The translations under genes were made by a program, and so were the position numbers. Under the pieces are notes generated by a model. That model was not told where the DNA came from. It did not search any database and saw nothing but the letters and a program-made list of their open reading frames with translations. Below, one piece after another: positions 34,466 to 46,542 of a DNA stretch of 64,000 bases (its first letter is position 1; every line of letters begins with the position of its first letter). This stretch comes from Lytechinus variegatus (taxonomy: Eukaryota > Echinodermata > Echinoidea > Temnopleuroida > Toxopneustidae). Location: assembly GCF_018143015.1 (NCBI RefSeq), contig NC_054752.1:3596001-3660000 (forward strand), in the 5' to 3' direction.

Positions 34466-35847
34466 TACAGTCAGACGTAGCGTATCAAAAAAAACGGGAC
34501 AGATTTGAAAAGTCTATAAAATTTTTGTTTGAAATTATGATGTCTATATTTTGGTGCTAATAGGTGCTCTAAGGTCTTATCTTTGAAATGCAATTTAAAA
34601 AAATAAATTTTGTTCATGCTTGAGCGAACACAGGACGTTTTTGTTGGGGGTTGAATGAGAGGCTTGCGCAAGAATTGCAGAATTTAGGTAATATGTTGAT
34701 CTGACTTCTTGCTAATCAGGAGAGTTCTTCTGGCCCTTTTCATTATTTGTGCCACAATTTTCGAATTATGCTGTCAAATTTTATCTACAAATTTATTTAT
34801 TTACTTGAATTATATTGTTTTTTTTTTATTTAAACTTCTCTTACCTTTTAATTTCCCTTCATAAATAACTGAGAAAAAATATTTTTTGTCAACCCAAGCA
34901 AGAAGATTAGCACTATTAATTGGAAAAACTTGTGATTATTCAAATCCTTTTATCATATGAAAAAAAACATGTTATGTACCTTTAAAAGACATGAATCTAT
35001 TTTTCAAGGGGTCATTGATTCTTTGATCATGTTAAATTGCTTGACAGGAAACACAGGAAGGGATTCAAGTCTTTCAATGACAATGGTGTATTGCGTCAAT
35101 TTTGAAGGAGCTAGATATGGCAGATCGGGTAAAATGTATTAAAAAGTTGTGAGGGAGCAAAGTGAGCATGCAAAAAATCCTACTTTTTTATCATAATATC
35201 AAACTTTGTGATAGATTTTGACATAATATTCAGTAAATCATATCATATTTTACTTTCTATCTTTCCTTTTATTTCCTGTCCACTTTTTTCTTTGTCTTCA
35301 TTTTTTTAATCGAGGGGGGGGGGGCATCCCGAGCCCCCGCCCATCTGTGTGGCACTGTTCAAAAGGGACCATTACCTTTGTAGCACACAATGAAAGGATT
35401 TGAAAAAAAAATCCACGCTCTCCCATACTTCGGTTGAAAATTGTTTTAGCTTGAAGAAGGAATATTCAAAGCTAACAGAGAGCATATTAAAAAGAAACAA
35501 CAACAGAACAATTTAAGTAAATAAATAGATCTGAAAATGAATTTTGACCCCATGATTTGAAAATTATGGCAAAGATAATGAAAAGGATAAGAGGAAGTTT
35601 GCTAATGAGCAAGAAGTCCGATCATCATATTTATAATTTTATGCCATTTTGGCGCAAGCCTCCTTTGTAACCCCTGACAAAAACATTCCGTGTTCGCTCA
35701 AGCATGAACGAAACAAATTTGTTTTAATAGCATTTGAAAGATAAGACCTTAGAGCACCTATTAACACCAAAATATAGACATCATAATTTGAAACAAAAAT
35801 TTTATAGACTTTTCAAATCTGTCCCGTTTTTTTTGATACGCACAGTA
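34466..35847. mobile_element. Tc1/mariner-like non-autonomous element in the SINE tail
   Basis: The TIRs are long (about 170 bp): GCGTATCAAAAAAAACGGGA at left and TCCCGTTTTTTTTGATACGC at right, continuing through AAGTCTATAAAATTTTTGTTT and AGCACCTATTA partners. It is flanked by TA on both sides. The centre (34680-35690) holds a poly-G run and no transposase frame. Confidence 0.8.
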
Positions 35848-35890
35848 TAAATGGACCATATTATAATTACTATATATTTTTATTTTTTTG
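35848..35890 (+). mobile_element. SINE tail, 3' of the insertion
   Basis: TAAATGGACCATATTATAAT continues the GCGCTATA of the left part into the usual GCGCTATATAAATG... tail seen in other SINE copies here (for example at 44625, inverted). Confidence 0.7.
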
Positions 35891-36224
35891 ATGATGATCA
35901 TGTATCAATAGATGTGTGATTTATTTTGTATGCAGAGCAAGTGATCCCCAAAGTACTTATATTCTTGCAGCTGTGTCATTTATTTCATTGTTATGTAACA
36001 GTTTGTGCTTTAAACCGATAATTGGACCAATGCAACTTGTCTATTTTTGCCTTCAATAATACCAAAGGATTTTACAAGGTCTGATAAACCAACAGCACAA
36101 TATAATGCTGCACTATTAGAATGTAAAGCTATATGAAGTATATTATTGTTGAAATTTATTCATATGCATTATTATATATATTTTGTTGGATATATGTTAA
36201 TCAGTAAAACTGAATCTAAATGAA

Positions 36225-37037
36225 CAGGGTTCCCAGCCCATCAGGGAAAATCATTTTACTTTTTTCCAGTCAGGAAATTTGATTAAAAAATACCTAAGAT
36301 CAGGGAAATGCCTCAAATGAGGGAAAAATCAGGGAATTTTGATTGGCCCAAAAGTCGAAAACACGGTCAGTTAGAACCAAATTATATTTTGTTGCATATC
36401 AAAACAACATCCATTGAAAATGACTGGTTATGGCGGTCTTTTAGTGTTTTTTTTTCATGCAATTCACTGCAACAAGTTGGTAAACATGCAAAGATGGGAA
36501 TGGGTATAAATGATTATCAGGGAATTTTTAAACTTCATCAGGAAGAAATCAAGGAATAAGCCAGTTGGTAGTTCCTTTCTGCGCATGATCAAATGAGTCT
36601 ACGCATGATCAGAAGAAGGTCATTTGTACTAAAGTGACATGGTGCTTTAAAATCTAATGAGATAAGCACCAACTCTGATGTCTTGATTATTCATATATTC
36701 TTTTGAATAGTGGTATTCATTTACATCCACAAAAACAACAGTGCGTCCACGAACGACTGGTATTTCACAGTTTGCCAAGTACATCGCGCAACATGTTATG
36801 ATATGCGTTCAAAGAAGGAATGCAAGAAATACCTTCATAACGTGTTCATTGGTGTGCTATTCTAGTCACCTGGTCTATTCAATTTCTTCATCCTGCTATG
36901 TAAGGCAAGCTTACGTAATATCTTGCTTTGAAATCTGCCTATCATAATGAAAGAATTGAATGGTCATTTGACCAAAATTGTCCATGAAGTAACTACGAAC
37001 TGGTCTATTTTGTTTTCTTGAAAAGCTGGGAACCCTG
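36225..37037. mobile_element. Outer element with CAGGGTTCCCAGC ends
   Basis: CAGGGTTCCCAGCCC at left is inverted at right as GCTGGGAACCCTG. The left half repeats CAGGGAAAAT and TCAGGGAATTTT. The CCAGTTCGTAGTT MITE copy 2 is nested in its right half. Confidence 0.75.
36555..37009. mobile_element. MITE with CCAGTTCGTAGTT ends, copy 2 (nested)
   Basis: ATAAGCCAGTTGGTAGTTCC pairs with GTAACTACGAACTGGTC. It contains a 68-codon open frame from 36741 with RTTGISQFAKYIAQHVMIC and [18 protein letters not shown], close to the frame in copy 3. Confidence 0.85.
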
Positions 37038-37059
37038 ATGAATGCCTCGTAAAGATCAA

Positions 37060-37665
37060 ATGATTGATCATAAATAGTCCATTGTGCAAAGAGTTTGAAT
37101 CGATAACATCAGTCACAACTATGGAAAGCTAGCACACCAACACTATCAGTATGACATGCTCTATGTACAAGTATAATATAATCATCAGTCTTTGCCAGAA
37201 TCATTTCTCTTTCGATTGTCACATTTAAAATGTATTCATTCATTCTCTGTTATTATATGAAGATGTTGATCATTAAATCATGAAAAATATCTAGAAACTC
37301 CAGCAAAATAAGAAGACGAATGATATGTGTGTCCATTTAAAGTGTTATATGATGTGCATCATAAATGCATTGTCTTGGCTTCTCTATACCTCCAAAGGGA
37401 CAGTGTACAATTTTTCTCTTTTTTCAACTCGGTTAATTCATTAATTTCATATAATACAAAGTAGTTATGATTAGGTATACAATAAAATGTGACTGGGAAA
37501 TTACAGTACAAGCCTGACTTGTAAAAGAGTGATTTCCTATCTATTTGAAGAATTATGACATTGATGGATTTCCATAGATATCACTCATTGATTGATTATG
37601 TATAATGTGAAAGTTTTCTTGCCGCAATGCTTTCATCAAAACTTCATGTAACTCTTTGCTAAAAT
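37060..37665. repeat. Degraded relative of the 43667 MITE
   Basis: GTGCAAAGAGTTTGAATCGA and ATTATGACATTGATGGATTT, plus AACTCTTTGC at the right, match phrases of the element at 43667-43935 but with large gaps. Confidence 0.45.
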
Positions 37666-37804
37666 TATGACAAGCCAACATTTTTCCTTACTGTACATTG
37701 TATGTTTCTTATGTTTGCTTTGCGCTTTCCACATGATTTGATGGAGAAGAAAATTATTCCAGTTGTAATTTCCAGACATTTTTCAATTAGAGTATCATGA
37801 ATGA

Positions 37805-38490
37805 ACTGATAAATTGAACCTGTACTGTTAACGATTTGTGTCATAGTTGGCTTTCCATAGTTAAACCAAATTGAACCTGTCCTGTTAATGATTAGTGTCA
37901 TAGTTGGCTAGCCATAGTTAAACCACATTGAACCTGATTAGTGGTGTACTTGGCTTTCTATACCGGTAGTTACACCAAATTGAACCTGTACTGTTAATGA
38001 TTAGTGTCATAGTTGGCTAGCCATAGTTAAACCTTATTGAACATGTCCTATTAATGATTAGTGTCATAGTAGGCTCGCCATAGTTAAACCATATTGAACC
38101 TGTACTATTAATGATTAGTGTAATAGTTGGCTAGCCATACTTAAACCATATTGAACCTGTCCTATTAATGATTAGTGTCATAGTTGGCTAGCCATAGTTA
38201 AACCAAATTGAACCTGTACTGTTAATGATTAGTGTTGTACTTGGCTTTCTATTGTTAAACCAAATTGAATCTGTACTGTTAATGATTAATGTCATATTTG
38301 GCTAGCCATAGTTAAACCTTATTGAACCTGTACTGTTAATGATTAGTGTCATAGTTGGCTATCCATAGTTAAACCATATTGAACCTGTACTGTTAATGAT
38401 TAGTGTCATAGTTGGCTAGCCATAGTTAAACCATATTGAACCTGTCCTATTAATGATTAGTGTCATAGTTGGCTAGTGATAGTCAAACCA
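37805..38490. repeat. Minisatellite, about 12 units of 57 bp
   Basis: The unit contains ATTGAACCTGTACTGTTAAT, GATTAGTGTCATAGTTGGCT and AGCCATAGTTAAACCA. The units differ at scattered positions. GCTAGC in most units makes a small palindrome. Confidence 0.93.
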
Positions 38491-38593
38491 CAACTATAGT
38501 CCAAACTTGAAGTCAGAATATGGGCCGATGTATTTTGTGTGTTTAATATTGGAACAGTATAATATTACGGGTTTGTTGCTGAGAGAGTTGCGT

Positions 38594-39198
38594 TTAAAGG
38601 TCAAGTCCACCTCAGAAAAATGTTGATTTGAATCAATAGAGAAAAATCAGACAAGCATAATGCTGAAAATTTCATCAAAATCGGATGTAAAATAAGAAAG
38701 TTATGACATTTCAAAGTTTCGCTTATTTTCAACAAAATAGTTATATGAACGAGCCAGTTACATCCAAATGAGAGAGTCGATGATGTCACTCACTCACTAT
38801 TTCTTTTGTTTTTTATTGTTTGAATTATACAATATTTCAATTTTTACAAATTTGACGATTAGGACCTCCTTGCCTGAAGCACAAAATGTTAAAATAATGG
38901 AATTCCACGTGTTCAGGGAGGAATGAAACTTCATTTCACATGACAATGATGAGAAAATCAAAATATTTCATATAATAAAATACAAAAGAAAAAGTGAGTG
39001 AGTGATGTCATCAACTCTCTCATTTGGATGTAACTGGCTCGTTCATATAACTATTTTGTTGAAAATAAGCGAAACTTAAAAAATGCCATAACTTTTTTAT
39101 TCTACATCCGATTTTGATGAAATTTTCAGTGTTCTGCTTGTTGAATTTTTCTCTTTTTTTTCAAATCAAGTTTTTGTTGGGGTGGACTTGTCCTTTGA
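38594..39198. mobile_element. Long-TIR MITE (AAGGTCAAGTCCACC), copy 2
   Basis: AAAGGTCAAGTCCACCTCAG at left and GGGGTGGACTTGTCCTTT at right. The arms include GAGCCAGTTACATCCAAATG and its inverse. Near-identical to 60572-61172. Confidence 0.9.
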
Positions 39199-39444
39199 TT
39201 GCAACTCGTTCTGCTATGGACCCAATAATTTGCCTGTTATATTGATAGCTATCAAAACCAAATAATTTGACAATCACTTACAGCACAATCCAAAAACTGC
39301 ACAATAAAAAATATTAATCTTCACAGAAGACCAAAGCTAATTATGAACTTTTTCATATCACATGTTTCTTAAGCAGTTATGGGGTTCTTTTTATCTGGTT
39401 GTTATTGTGTTCATTTTATTTATTCTTACTGTCTTGGGATACCT

Positions 39445-40199
39445 GGGGGTGTTTCACAAAGATTTAAAGATAAATTCCAGTTCTGGTAACGATCTCAAAA
39501 TGACTTTTTACAGAATCTAATATAATGACCACCAACGTCACAGTGTCTGTTTGTATGAATAAAAAATATGTGCCAAAGGATTCTGGAAGAAATTGTGTAA
39601 TTGCTGAGAAATAAGCAAAATAAGCGCGAATTCGGTCACTTCCGTCGGGTCTTTATTCCAGCAATAATAATACACTGTCCCACGTGTGACTATCTGTGTT
39701 GGCGATCTTCAGTGTGATCGTATTTCAGCTTAGATTTTATGATTTCATAAAGTTAAGTTTATGTAACTGTACCAGATCTAGATCCACGATGATATAGTCA
39801 TACTTAACCTTGGTTTTACAGACTTTCTCACGAAATTAGTGTTTTACTGCAACTACATTCATTGAGCTTTAAGTAATACTTATGGAGCATTGCAAGAAAC
39901 TTGCGAACAATCGCACTTCTATTTTCATTCCCGAAATCAAGCACATGCCGTGCAATTAATTGCAAATTTGTGATTGATGGCTAATCTGCTCCATGAAACA
40001 AGGAGTGTAATCTGAGTTGCTAAAGTGGCACTTGAATGTCTATTTGCGTGCGGTATTACAGGCATGACCGCATTGATCAGATCACGCAAAGAGGGATCTA
40101 CTGTGCTTTGATGAATAAGATTGCGCGTTGCATATTTTGTACGCGTCAGTGTTTCAGCGCGAATCTAAGTCATACTTAAATCTTAGTGAAACACCCCCC
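39445..40199. mobile_element. Element with GGGGGTGTTTCAC ends
   Basis: GGGGGTGTTTCACAAAGATTTA is, apart from single differences, mirrored by AAATCTTAGTGAAACACCCC. The left half contains copy 2 of the CAAAGGATTCTGGAAG repeat (39500-39775). A CpG-richer right half follows. Confidence 0.68.
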
Positions 40200-40935
40200 T
40201 GCTCTCATCATTCAAGATAAGCAAATAAGCACAGCTAGGCATTCAGTTGAATTTTTCTTCAGTTGTTATGTTTATCCTATTCATTATTTTAAAGTTAATG
40301 TTTATTATAATCAATCAACCTTGATTGATTGATCAATGTTCCTGTTATATTTTGATTTAAATTTTGACATATGAACTAGACACAAAGATAACCCCCAAAA
40401 TTATATTAATGATTTAGTTTATCTAAAAATATAAGAAAATATTTAATTGATTAAATATATGTGTATGCAAAAAATGACAATGTATATTGAATATTCATGC
40501 TTTATTTTCATAACGTGAGTTACTTTAATAAATATAATTCATGAACTTTTGCCTTTGAGTTGGTGATTTTTATGTTGGAAGCAAATACCTGAGCCGTTTG
40601 ACCCAACACTACCGATGTTGGTATATATTGTACAACGCCTACTTGGCTTTTTGTACGCAAGCAAATGGGAGGCTGAATGTCAAACATTCGTACTGTTGCA
40701 CAAGTACAAGACATACCATCCAAAATGTACTGTTGCACGGCTTTTTAATTAATTGCGCTCCGTAAAATGAAGGTGCAATACGCGTATAAGCATGCTGGCT
40801 AAATGCGTAATGCTGCTCAAGGTCATGTGCGATTGTGGGATTTAGCTTTTCGCTCTCAATTTTTCTCCCTTTTCGTAGATTACTGCAGGGAAAACCTTTT
40901 TTCATATTTTTGCTGTATTCCGAGGCATTGTACAA
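40200..40935. other. AT-rich intergenic DNA
   Basis: No gene or element recognised apart from a short TTGATTGATTGATCAAT palindrome near 40320. Confidence 0.5.
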
Positions 40936-41125
40936 CACAAATAGCGATTCTTCTTATTCGTGCAATGGTGCTAGATTTCGCATTCGGTGAAAGCATGGAC
41001 CTGTAATAGGTCCATGGTGAAAGAAAGATGCTCTATTCAACGAGGCGTTAGCCGGGTTGAATAGAGCATCTTTCACCTCATGCGAAATCTCGCACCATCG
41101 CACTTGTCCCTATTTGTATATTATT
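40936..41125. repeat. Nested hairpins
   Basis: The outer arms GTGCTAGATTTCGCATTCGG and ATGCGAAATCTCGCACCAT enclose inner arms AGATGCTCTATTCAACGAGG and GGGTTGAATAGAGCATCTTT and a GGACCTGTAATAGGTCC stem-loop. Confidence 0.65.
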
Positions 41126-41404
41126 CCTGAAAAATTGTCTTTAAAAGTGCTGTTAAAAAAAGTGGCAAGAAATGCCAGGAGCCCATTGAATAAGATGTAA
41201 TGGTACTTTTTTATTGTTACTCTACATGGAATATTGGTATTTGGTAGGCTGTTCATAATCTTGCCACACTCGTCAACCAATCAAATTCCAGTATTCAATA
41301 TGAAGATTTCTATATATAATAGCAAATTTTCTACTAGACAGGTAAAATTGGAGAAGTTGAACATAAATTGCACGTTGACTCAATATGAAGCAATATCTTA
41401 GCAT

Positions 41405-41990
41405 GCTTCTCTGGCACTGGTCCGAAAGTTCAAGACCAGTGAAAATTGCTGTCGGGCCAGTTACTTTTCAGAAATAGCCAGATATACTGGTCCGACATGA
41501 CTAGGAAAAAGATATAACAATTTGAGAGAAAATTACATTTTCTCCTCTTTTGTAAATTATGAAAATGGTTCTGGCATCTTTAAAAAATTACTCTCAAAAA
41601 TAGAGAAGTGGCTCTCATGATACAAGCAGTAGCGTACCTAGGATTTTCCACAGGGGGGGGGGCAAAACTGCCCAAAAATTTGACAAGCAAAAAAAAGAAG
41701 TCTTCCAAAGGTCTTCAAGCTCGTCGGGGGGGGGGGGGGGAGGGATACGTCCTTTGCATGGGTTGTGACTCGTCAGGGGGGGGGGCAGTTTGCCCCGTAG
41801 GTATGCTAGTGGTTACATGTGTGTGTGTGTATTTTTTTTTTCTATGTTGTCTTTTTTTTTTGGGGGGGAGGGGTTTTATTTGGGACCAGTAATTTTAGTT
41901 TAGGACCAGTAAAAGTGGAAAAACTCGGTCTGTACTTTTCCGACATGAACTGGTCAGACCAGTAGAAAAAAAGGGTAAGTGTGGACCCCT
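41405..41990. repeat. ACCAGT-rich repeat split by a poly-G element
   Basis: GGCACTGGTCCGAAAGTTCA and GGGCCAGTTAC phrases on the left and GACATGAACTGGTCAGACCAG on the right flank a poly-G piece (41627-41880) starting AGCGTACCTAGGATTTTCC. This looks like one element inserted into another. Confidence 0.5.
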
Positions 41991-42164
41991 CAGAGTAATT
42001 TTCATGCATTGGGACGTGACGTTGGTAACATACCTGTACATTAGGACCACTTTAGATAGTGATATGGATCTTAAGTGATTGGCTAAAATGTATCAAATGA
42101 TAAGGATCCACATCTCTATCTTATAAAACATATAACACACATCGTTGTGATGGGGCATTAGTTA

Positions 42165-42445
42165 TACCCCATCAAGATCCTTACCTTCCTCCTCTTCCAA
42201 TTCTCTTGTTACCCCCAAAGTTTCCAAAACCTGGGGGAAAGATCATTTGTTCACTTATGCCTCCAAGTTATGGAATAGCCTCCCTGAAAACATCAAAGAA
42301 TGCTTAACCTCTGAAACTTTCAAACAATACCTTAAAACATTTCTCTTTAATTCTTAATTTCTTTTATAATCTAAAAAGCACCGTTAACATTCTACAGAGT
42401 GGATTTAGCGCGACATAAGTCAAATTATCATTATTAGAAGAATTG
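42165..42445 (+). mobile_element. LINE 3' end with reverse-transcriptase C-terminus
   Basis: The frame to the TAA at 42355-42357 reads SLVTPKVSKTWGKDHLFTYA then SKLWNSLPENIKEC and FKQYLKTFLFNS, the standard C-terminal block of CR1/L2-like non-LTR retrotransposons (LWN-LP, F-LK). A short 3' UTR ends ATCATTATTAG. It is 5'-truncated; only the last 60 or so codons remain. Confidence 0.8.
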
Positions 42446-43495
42446 CCAACACTCGTTGGCGATGAAACAGTCCAAATGCCCTCAGCTAAGCCTCGGACAT
42501 GTTGGAACTCTTCCAAAGGTACCTCGTGTGTATACTAATGGCCTAAATTAGTCTACAAATGTAGACCCACATCTGCAGTGTGTGTACCTCAGCTGAACTA
42601 GGTCTACTGAGGCTGCAGAAGTGGCTTGCTTCGCTCGCCCTTTCAGGCTGGTTTCAGGCTTTGCAAACCAGCTGCAGATCCCACTTCACGAGCCATTCAG
42701 AGTCTGCATAGCAGACTAGCCTAAATGGTGTGTGTCATTTCTGTCATAGTACACCTAGGGAATATGACGTGGTGGATTAATACTCTGTACAAGGAAATTA
42801 TTACAAAGAGAGATTTCAAACACATCTTTCATCAGTTTTTATTTCTCGAGCATATCATATAAATGTCTTTCTAAACGTGTACTGATTTCTATAAAGTACA
42901 TATTGCCATTTGTAAAACTTTGTTCTTCCTTTTTCCAATAACGCAAATAATTCCCATAATTGACAAAGAAAAGTAAAAAGATGAATCTTAATGCATTCTG
43001 TAAACTTATATGTATACCTGCATTTCTTACTTTCTTCATAGAACTGATAACAGAATATGTTAGCTGAAGAATAACAAATACAAAAGCCACACACCAGCTG
43101 AAAAAAATTCCTCAAAAACTAAAAGTCCTTTTTTCATTTCCATGAATTTTTACACAAATTTGGTGTACATGTATGTTCTATGACGACAAAGAAATTCCTC
43201 CTTAGTTTTCAAAGAAAAGATAAGCAAGTCTATATATTCTCATATGATACTGAAAAAACAGAAAAGAAAAATTCTTGAAACCCATCAAAAGAATGAACAT
43301 TCCATTTGCAGTTATACATGAATTGTGATTTATATAAATATTAGATAAAATCATTGTATTACAGCAAAAAATCCCCTGATACATGTACATGTCAATTAAC
43401 AATTCCTATTCGTACTGGAAGAAATAAACTGCAGGAGTTGTATGTGTAAGTGTATGTAATATGAGTAATGTAGATATAGTTACAATTATAAGAAA
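42446..43495. other. Intergenic DNA
   Basis: 42440-42720 is GC-balanced with CTGCAGA/TCTGCAT phrases but no gene recognised; 42730-43495 is AT-rich without features. Confidence 0.5.
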
Positions 43496-43496
43496 C

Positions 43497-43665
43497 AAGG
43501 AGTTATGGCCCAGGGACAAGTCTGCGGACCCTAGACCATTAGATCCAGGTTTCAAATCTCATGGCAGTCCTCGCATCCTTTAGCAAGGCGTTTACATGTA
43601 TCTACATTTGCCACTCTCCACCAAGGCGTAGCAAACAAGAAGGAATTCCTTGAATGCTTGAGACC
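43497..43665 (+). mobile_element. Degraded tRNA-derived SINE
   Basis: B-box-like AGGTTTCAAATCTCATGG, then TTTAGCAAGGCGTTTACATG, CACTCTCCACC and CCTTGAATGCTTGAGACC, as in the SINEs at 44418 and 34204. Confidence 0.6.
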
Positions 43666-43666
43666 T

Positions 43667-43935
43667 GGGCCCTGTTGTACAAAGAGTTACGATTGATTCG
43701 ATCAATTGTAACTATGGACGGCCAGCAACGTCAACATCTATTATGCATGTTCTTTCAAAGTATTTTCTAGCTGTGATGTATATCCATGCATTCATTCTTT
43801 CTTGAAAATTCACTGGTCTTCTCTTTGCATAAAAAGGACATTGTGCAAATTTTTCATAAGAAAAATTATGACACTGATGGATTTCCATAGTTACAATTGA
43901 TCAGATCAATCATAACTCTTTGTACAACAGGGCCC
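43667..43935. mobile_element. Palindromic MITE with GGGCCCTGTTGTACAAAG ends
   Basis: GGGCCCTGTTGTACAAAGAG is exactly mirrored by CTCTTTGTACAACAGGGCCC. Inner arms GATTGATTCGATCAATTGTA and TACAATTGATCAGATCAATC also pair. Confidence 0.9.
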
Positions 43936-44415
43936 TGATCAGGGTAGCCATACTACATGTAGTGTCAGAGTAAAAGTATGTACGCTTAGAAATATTGTAT
44001 TAAGAGCTTGATATAAATGTTTCATATAACATACTACACGTATAATTGTAGAAAAGGAGTGGGGAATTAAGGCAGGAAAACTGGGCATTTCAAACTCACA
44101 GCTCATGAAACATATTTTCTGATATTGCTTTCTTTGCAATATCACAAGCAGTAATGTAAACTATAACCTTAAAATATGTCAGGATTAAGAAGTTAATAAA
44201 TCAGGATCATAAAAAACCTAAATACTAAAGATGAAACCTCAATTCCGTAATATTGATGATGAAAAGGTAATATTCCAATAAATATACCAATTTAACTAAT
44301 ATCCTAGCAATAAACTACCGGTAATATATGAAAGAATAATAGATGCATACCAATCCTTATTATAGGGGGTATTCAAAACAATATGGCAATTACTATACAC
44401 ATGGTTTTGATACAA

Positions 44416-44605
44416 GTTTCAGGTGGAAGCATTTTGGTGTAGTGGTCGATACTCTCGTTTGTGAATAAGAGGGGTGTGTGTTCCAATCCCATCCCACAGC
44501 AGCACTAGTGTCCTTTTGCAAGATATCAGTCTTTTAATACTTAGCCACTCCCACTCGGATGTTAATTGGGTAGCCAGTGGGACGCGCAAGTCCTTGTTTT
44601 TCTGG
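44416..44605 (+). mobile_element. tRNA-derived SINE, plus strand
   Basis: A box TGGTGTAGTGGTCGATACTC and B-box-like TGTTCCAATCCCATCC, then the usual body (TTTTGCAAGATATCAG, TTGGGTAGCCAGTGGG). It abuts an opposite-strand SINE. Confidence 0.7.
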
Positions 44606-44611
44606 ATCATA

Positions 44612-44968
44612 ATACAGTAATAATAATATTCCACATTTATATAGCGCTTAACACATTGGAACGATGTCTCTAAGCACTTTACAGATATATTATTACCCCG
44701 GTCATCAGAACCTTGCATGCCCACATACAATCTATGCACCTTCTCCACTCCCTGGGAAGCATTCCAACAAGAGTTCCAAGACTCAATTGCTAGGCATACT
44801 ACATAGGCTTTCGCATCCTACCGGGTACCCATTTAACACCTGGGTGGAGAGTGGCAAAGTGTGGATTGACGCCTTGCCAAAGGACGCTAGGCCATGGTGG
44901 ATTCAAACACACGACCCTCTGATTACAAGGCGAGAGTCGGAACCGCTACACCACGGCGCTTCCACCAA
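44612..44968 (-). mobile_element. tRNA-derived SINE, minus strand
   Basis: On the minus strand the head has GTGGTGTAGCGGTTCCGACT and a decayed B box (GTGTTTGAATCCACC). The body runs CACTCTCCACCCAGGTG and the tail is TTAAGCGCTATATAAATGTGG then AATATTATTATTAC. With 44416-44605 it forms a head-out pair. Confidence 0.78.
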
Positions 44969-44969
44969 A

Positions 44970-46165
44970 GGCTATTGGTTGGAGTGGAAAAAGTGCATAC
45001 ATTGTATGCGAGCATATTAAAGCCTGTGTATAGCTTTGGTAAAGGGTCAATAATGTGATTGATAATCGAATATCATCTAATATGACAGTCTTACTGAAGC
45101 GTAGAGACCGTTAGATATTTTTCCAACTGCACTTCTCTGAGAAAATTTCAAATATTCAAATCTTGGATATAAAGCGCCCTCTCTCGGCGATGCTTGTTTT
45201 AAATTAAAAAAATTGGCATTCAAGCACTTGTCTTATAAATTCAGTGATTAGATATCCAAAAGTTACAGACAAAGAACATATCTTGAAAGTTTCAGCCCAT
45301 TTCATGATTTGGAATAGGATTTAATTGAAAGACAAAAACACACAGATATTTTAATTTGATCGGGTGACCCGATCAAGTTAAATTTCCATGTAAAATCGCA
45401 AAATTTATCCTGTAAAACACATTTTCATTTCATATCTTCCACATCATAACTGTTATAGGGCATATCCATTCATATTAGCTAGCAATGAATTGGAATAGTG
45501 ATAGGTGCATTTTGGTGGATTTACCAAAACTATACACAAGCTTTAAGACTGACTGGTTGAAATACCTCCCCAGGAAGTGGAAAAAGTTCATGCATTGTAT
45601 GTCAGCAAGACAGATTGATACCATGGTCCCATTTCAAAAAGACTTGTTCAATAACAAAAGTCTTATAACCAGTTTTCTATCAGCCAAACAGATTGAAGGA
45701 TTTCAGTAGCTTTAAACTGTTATTGCACATTTGTTATCATAACAAGTTTGATGAAACAGGCCCCCTGTCCTGGACACCTCAGAGATATGACCCATGATCT
45801 TTATTAGGGGAGTGCTTGATACATGGGCATTTCATTGTAAGTTTGTTTGTACAAGGTAGTATTGACAATCTGGTTTTCACAAAATAATCTGTGCTTGCCC
45901 AATCAAATGCAAAAATGTAGAAAGCTCAGTGGTTGACAAATTGCTAAATAAAATTCTTAACATGTCCCCAATTTGCTCTTTTGTCGTATTGCAAGAAGGA
46001 ATACAATTATTTGATTATGCAATTCAATTGAACCATTGTGAAAATAACGTTTACTGGATATAAGCAAACTTCAATGGAATTGTCAAACTTAGAGATTATA
46101 TTCAAAATGTTGACTGTGTATAGTGAGTGCCTGATTCTTCTCCGCAGTATCGCAATTCATTAATT
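44970..46165. other. Intergenic DNA with one palindromic element
   Basis: 45628-45768 has CCCATTTCAAAAAGACTTGT mirrored by ACAAGTTTGATGAAACAGGC and a TTATAACC/TTATCATAAC inner part, a small MITE. The rest is AT-rich with nothing seen. Confidence 0.55.
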
Positions 46166-46167
46166 AA

Positions 46168-46290
46168 ACGCAACATCCCTTAAGATCCTCATGATCCTCT
46201 ACTTCCAGTTCTCTTATTACCTACTACACTCAATAGAGTGGATTTGAAAAAATACAAGTCCAACTTATTTCATTATTATATTCAAACAGA
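46168..46290 (+). mobile_element. LINE 3' end fragment, same family as 42165
   Basis: AAGATCCTCATGATCCTCT, CCAGTTCTCTTATTACC, AGAGTGGATTTGA and a TTTCATTATTA end match the 3' part of 42165-42445 with an internal deletion that removes the reverse-transcriptase codons. Confidence 0.6.
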
Positions 46291-46542
46291 AAAACAAGTT
46301 CTCATTTACTTTTCTTCATAGGATCATGTTGCAGGTATTGACATTCATATTTCATATTGAATGTGTCAGCAAAAATAATTTGCGTAAGATGGCATAAATG
46401 AAAATGTAAACATAAAGACATATGGGGCAACATAACAAAAAGCTTAGCGATTAATTAAGGGGAAGATTTTAGCAATTGATTATACAACCTAATCAATGCA
46501 ATTAAGTGTACAAAGTAGCTCTACAATCAATCGCTAAGTCTT

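Noticed and set aside
36741-36947. Real gene for the small frame shared by MITE copies 2 and 3
   Set aside because: Copy 1 has a stop and the frame lies inside a non-autonomous element; kept only as a low-priority finding.
37805-38490. CRISPR-like array
   Set aside because: Units are contiguous without unique spacers and the genome is eukaryotic; it is a minisatellite.
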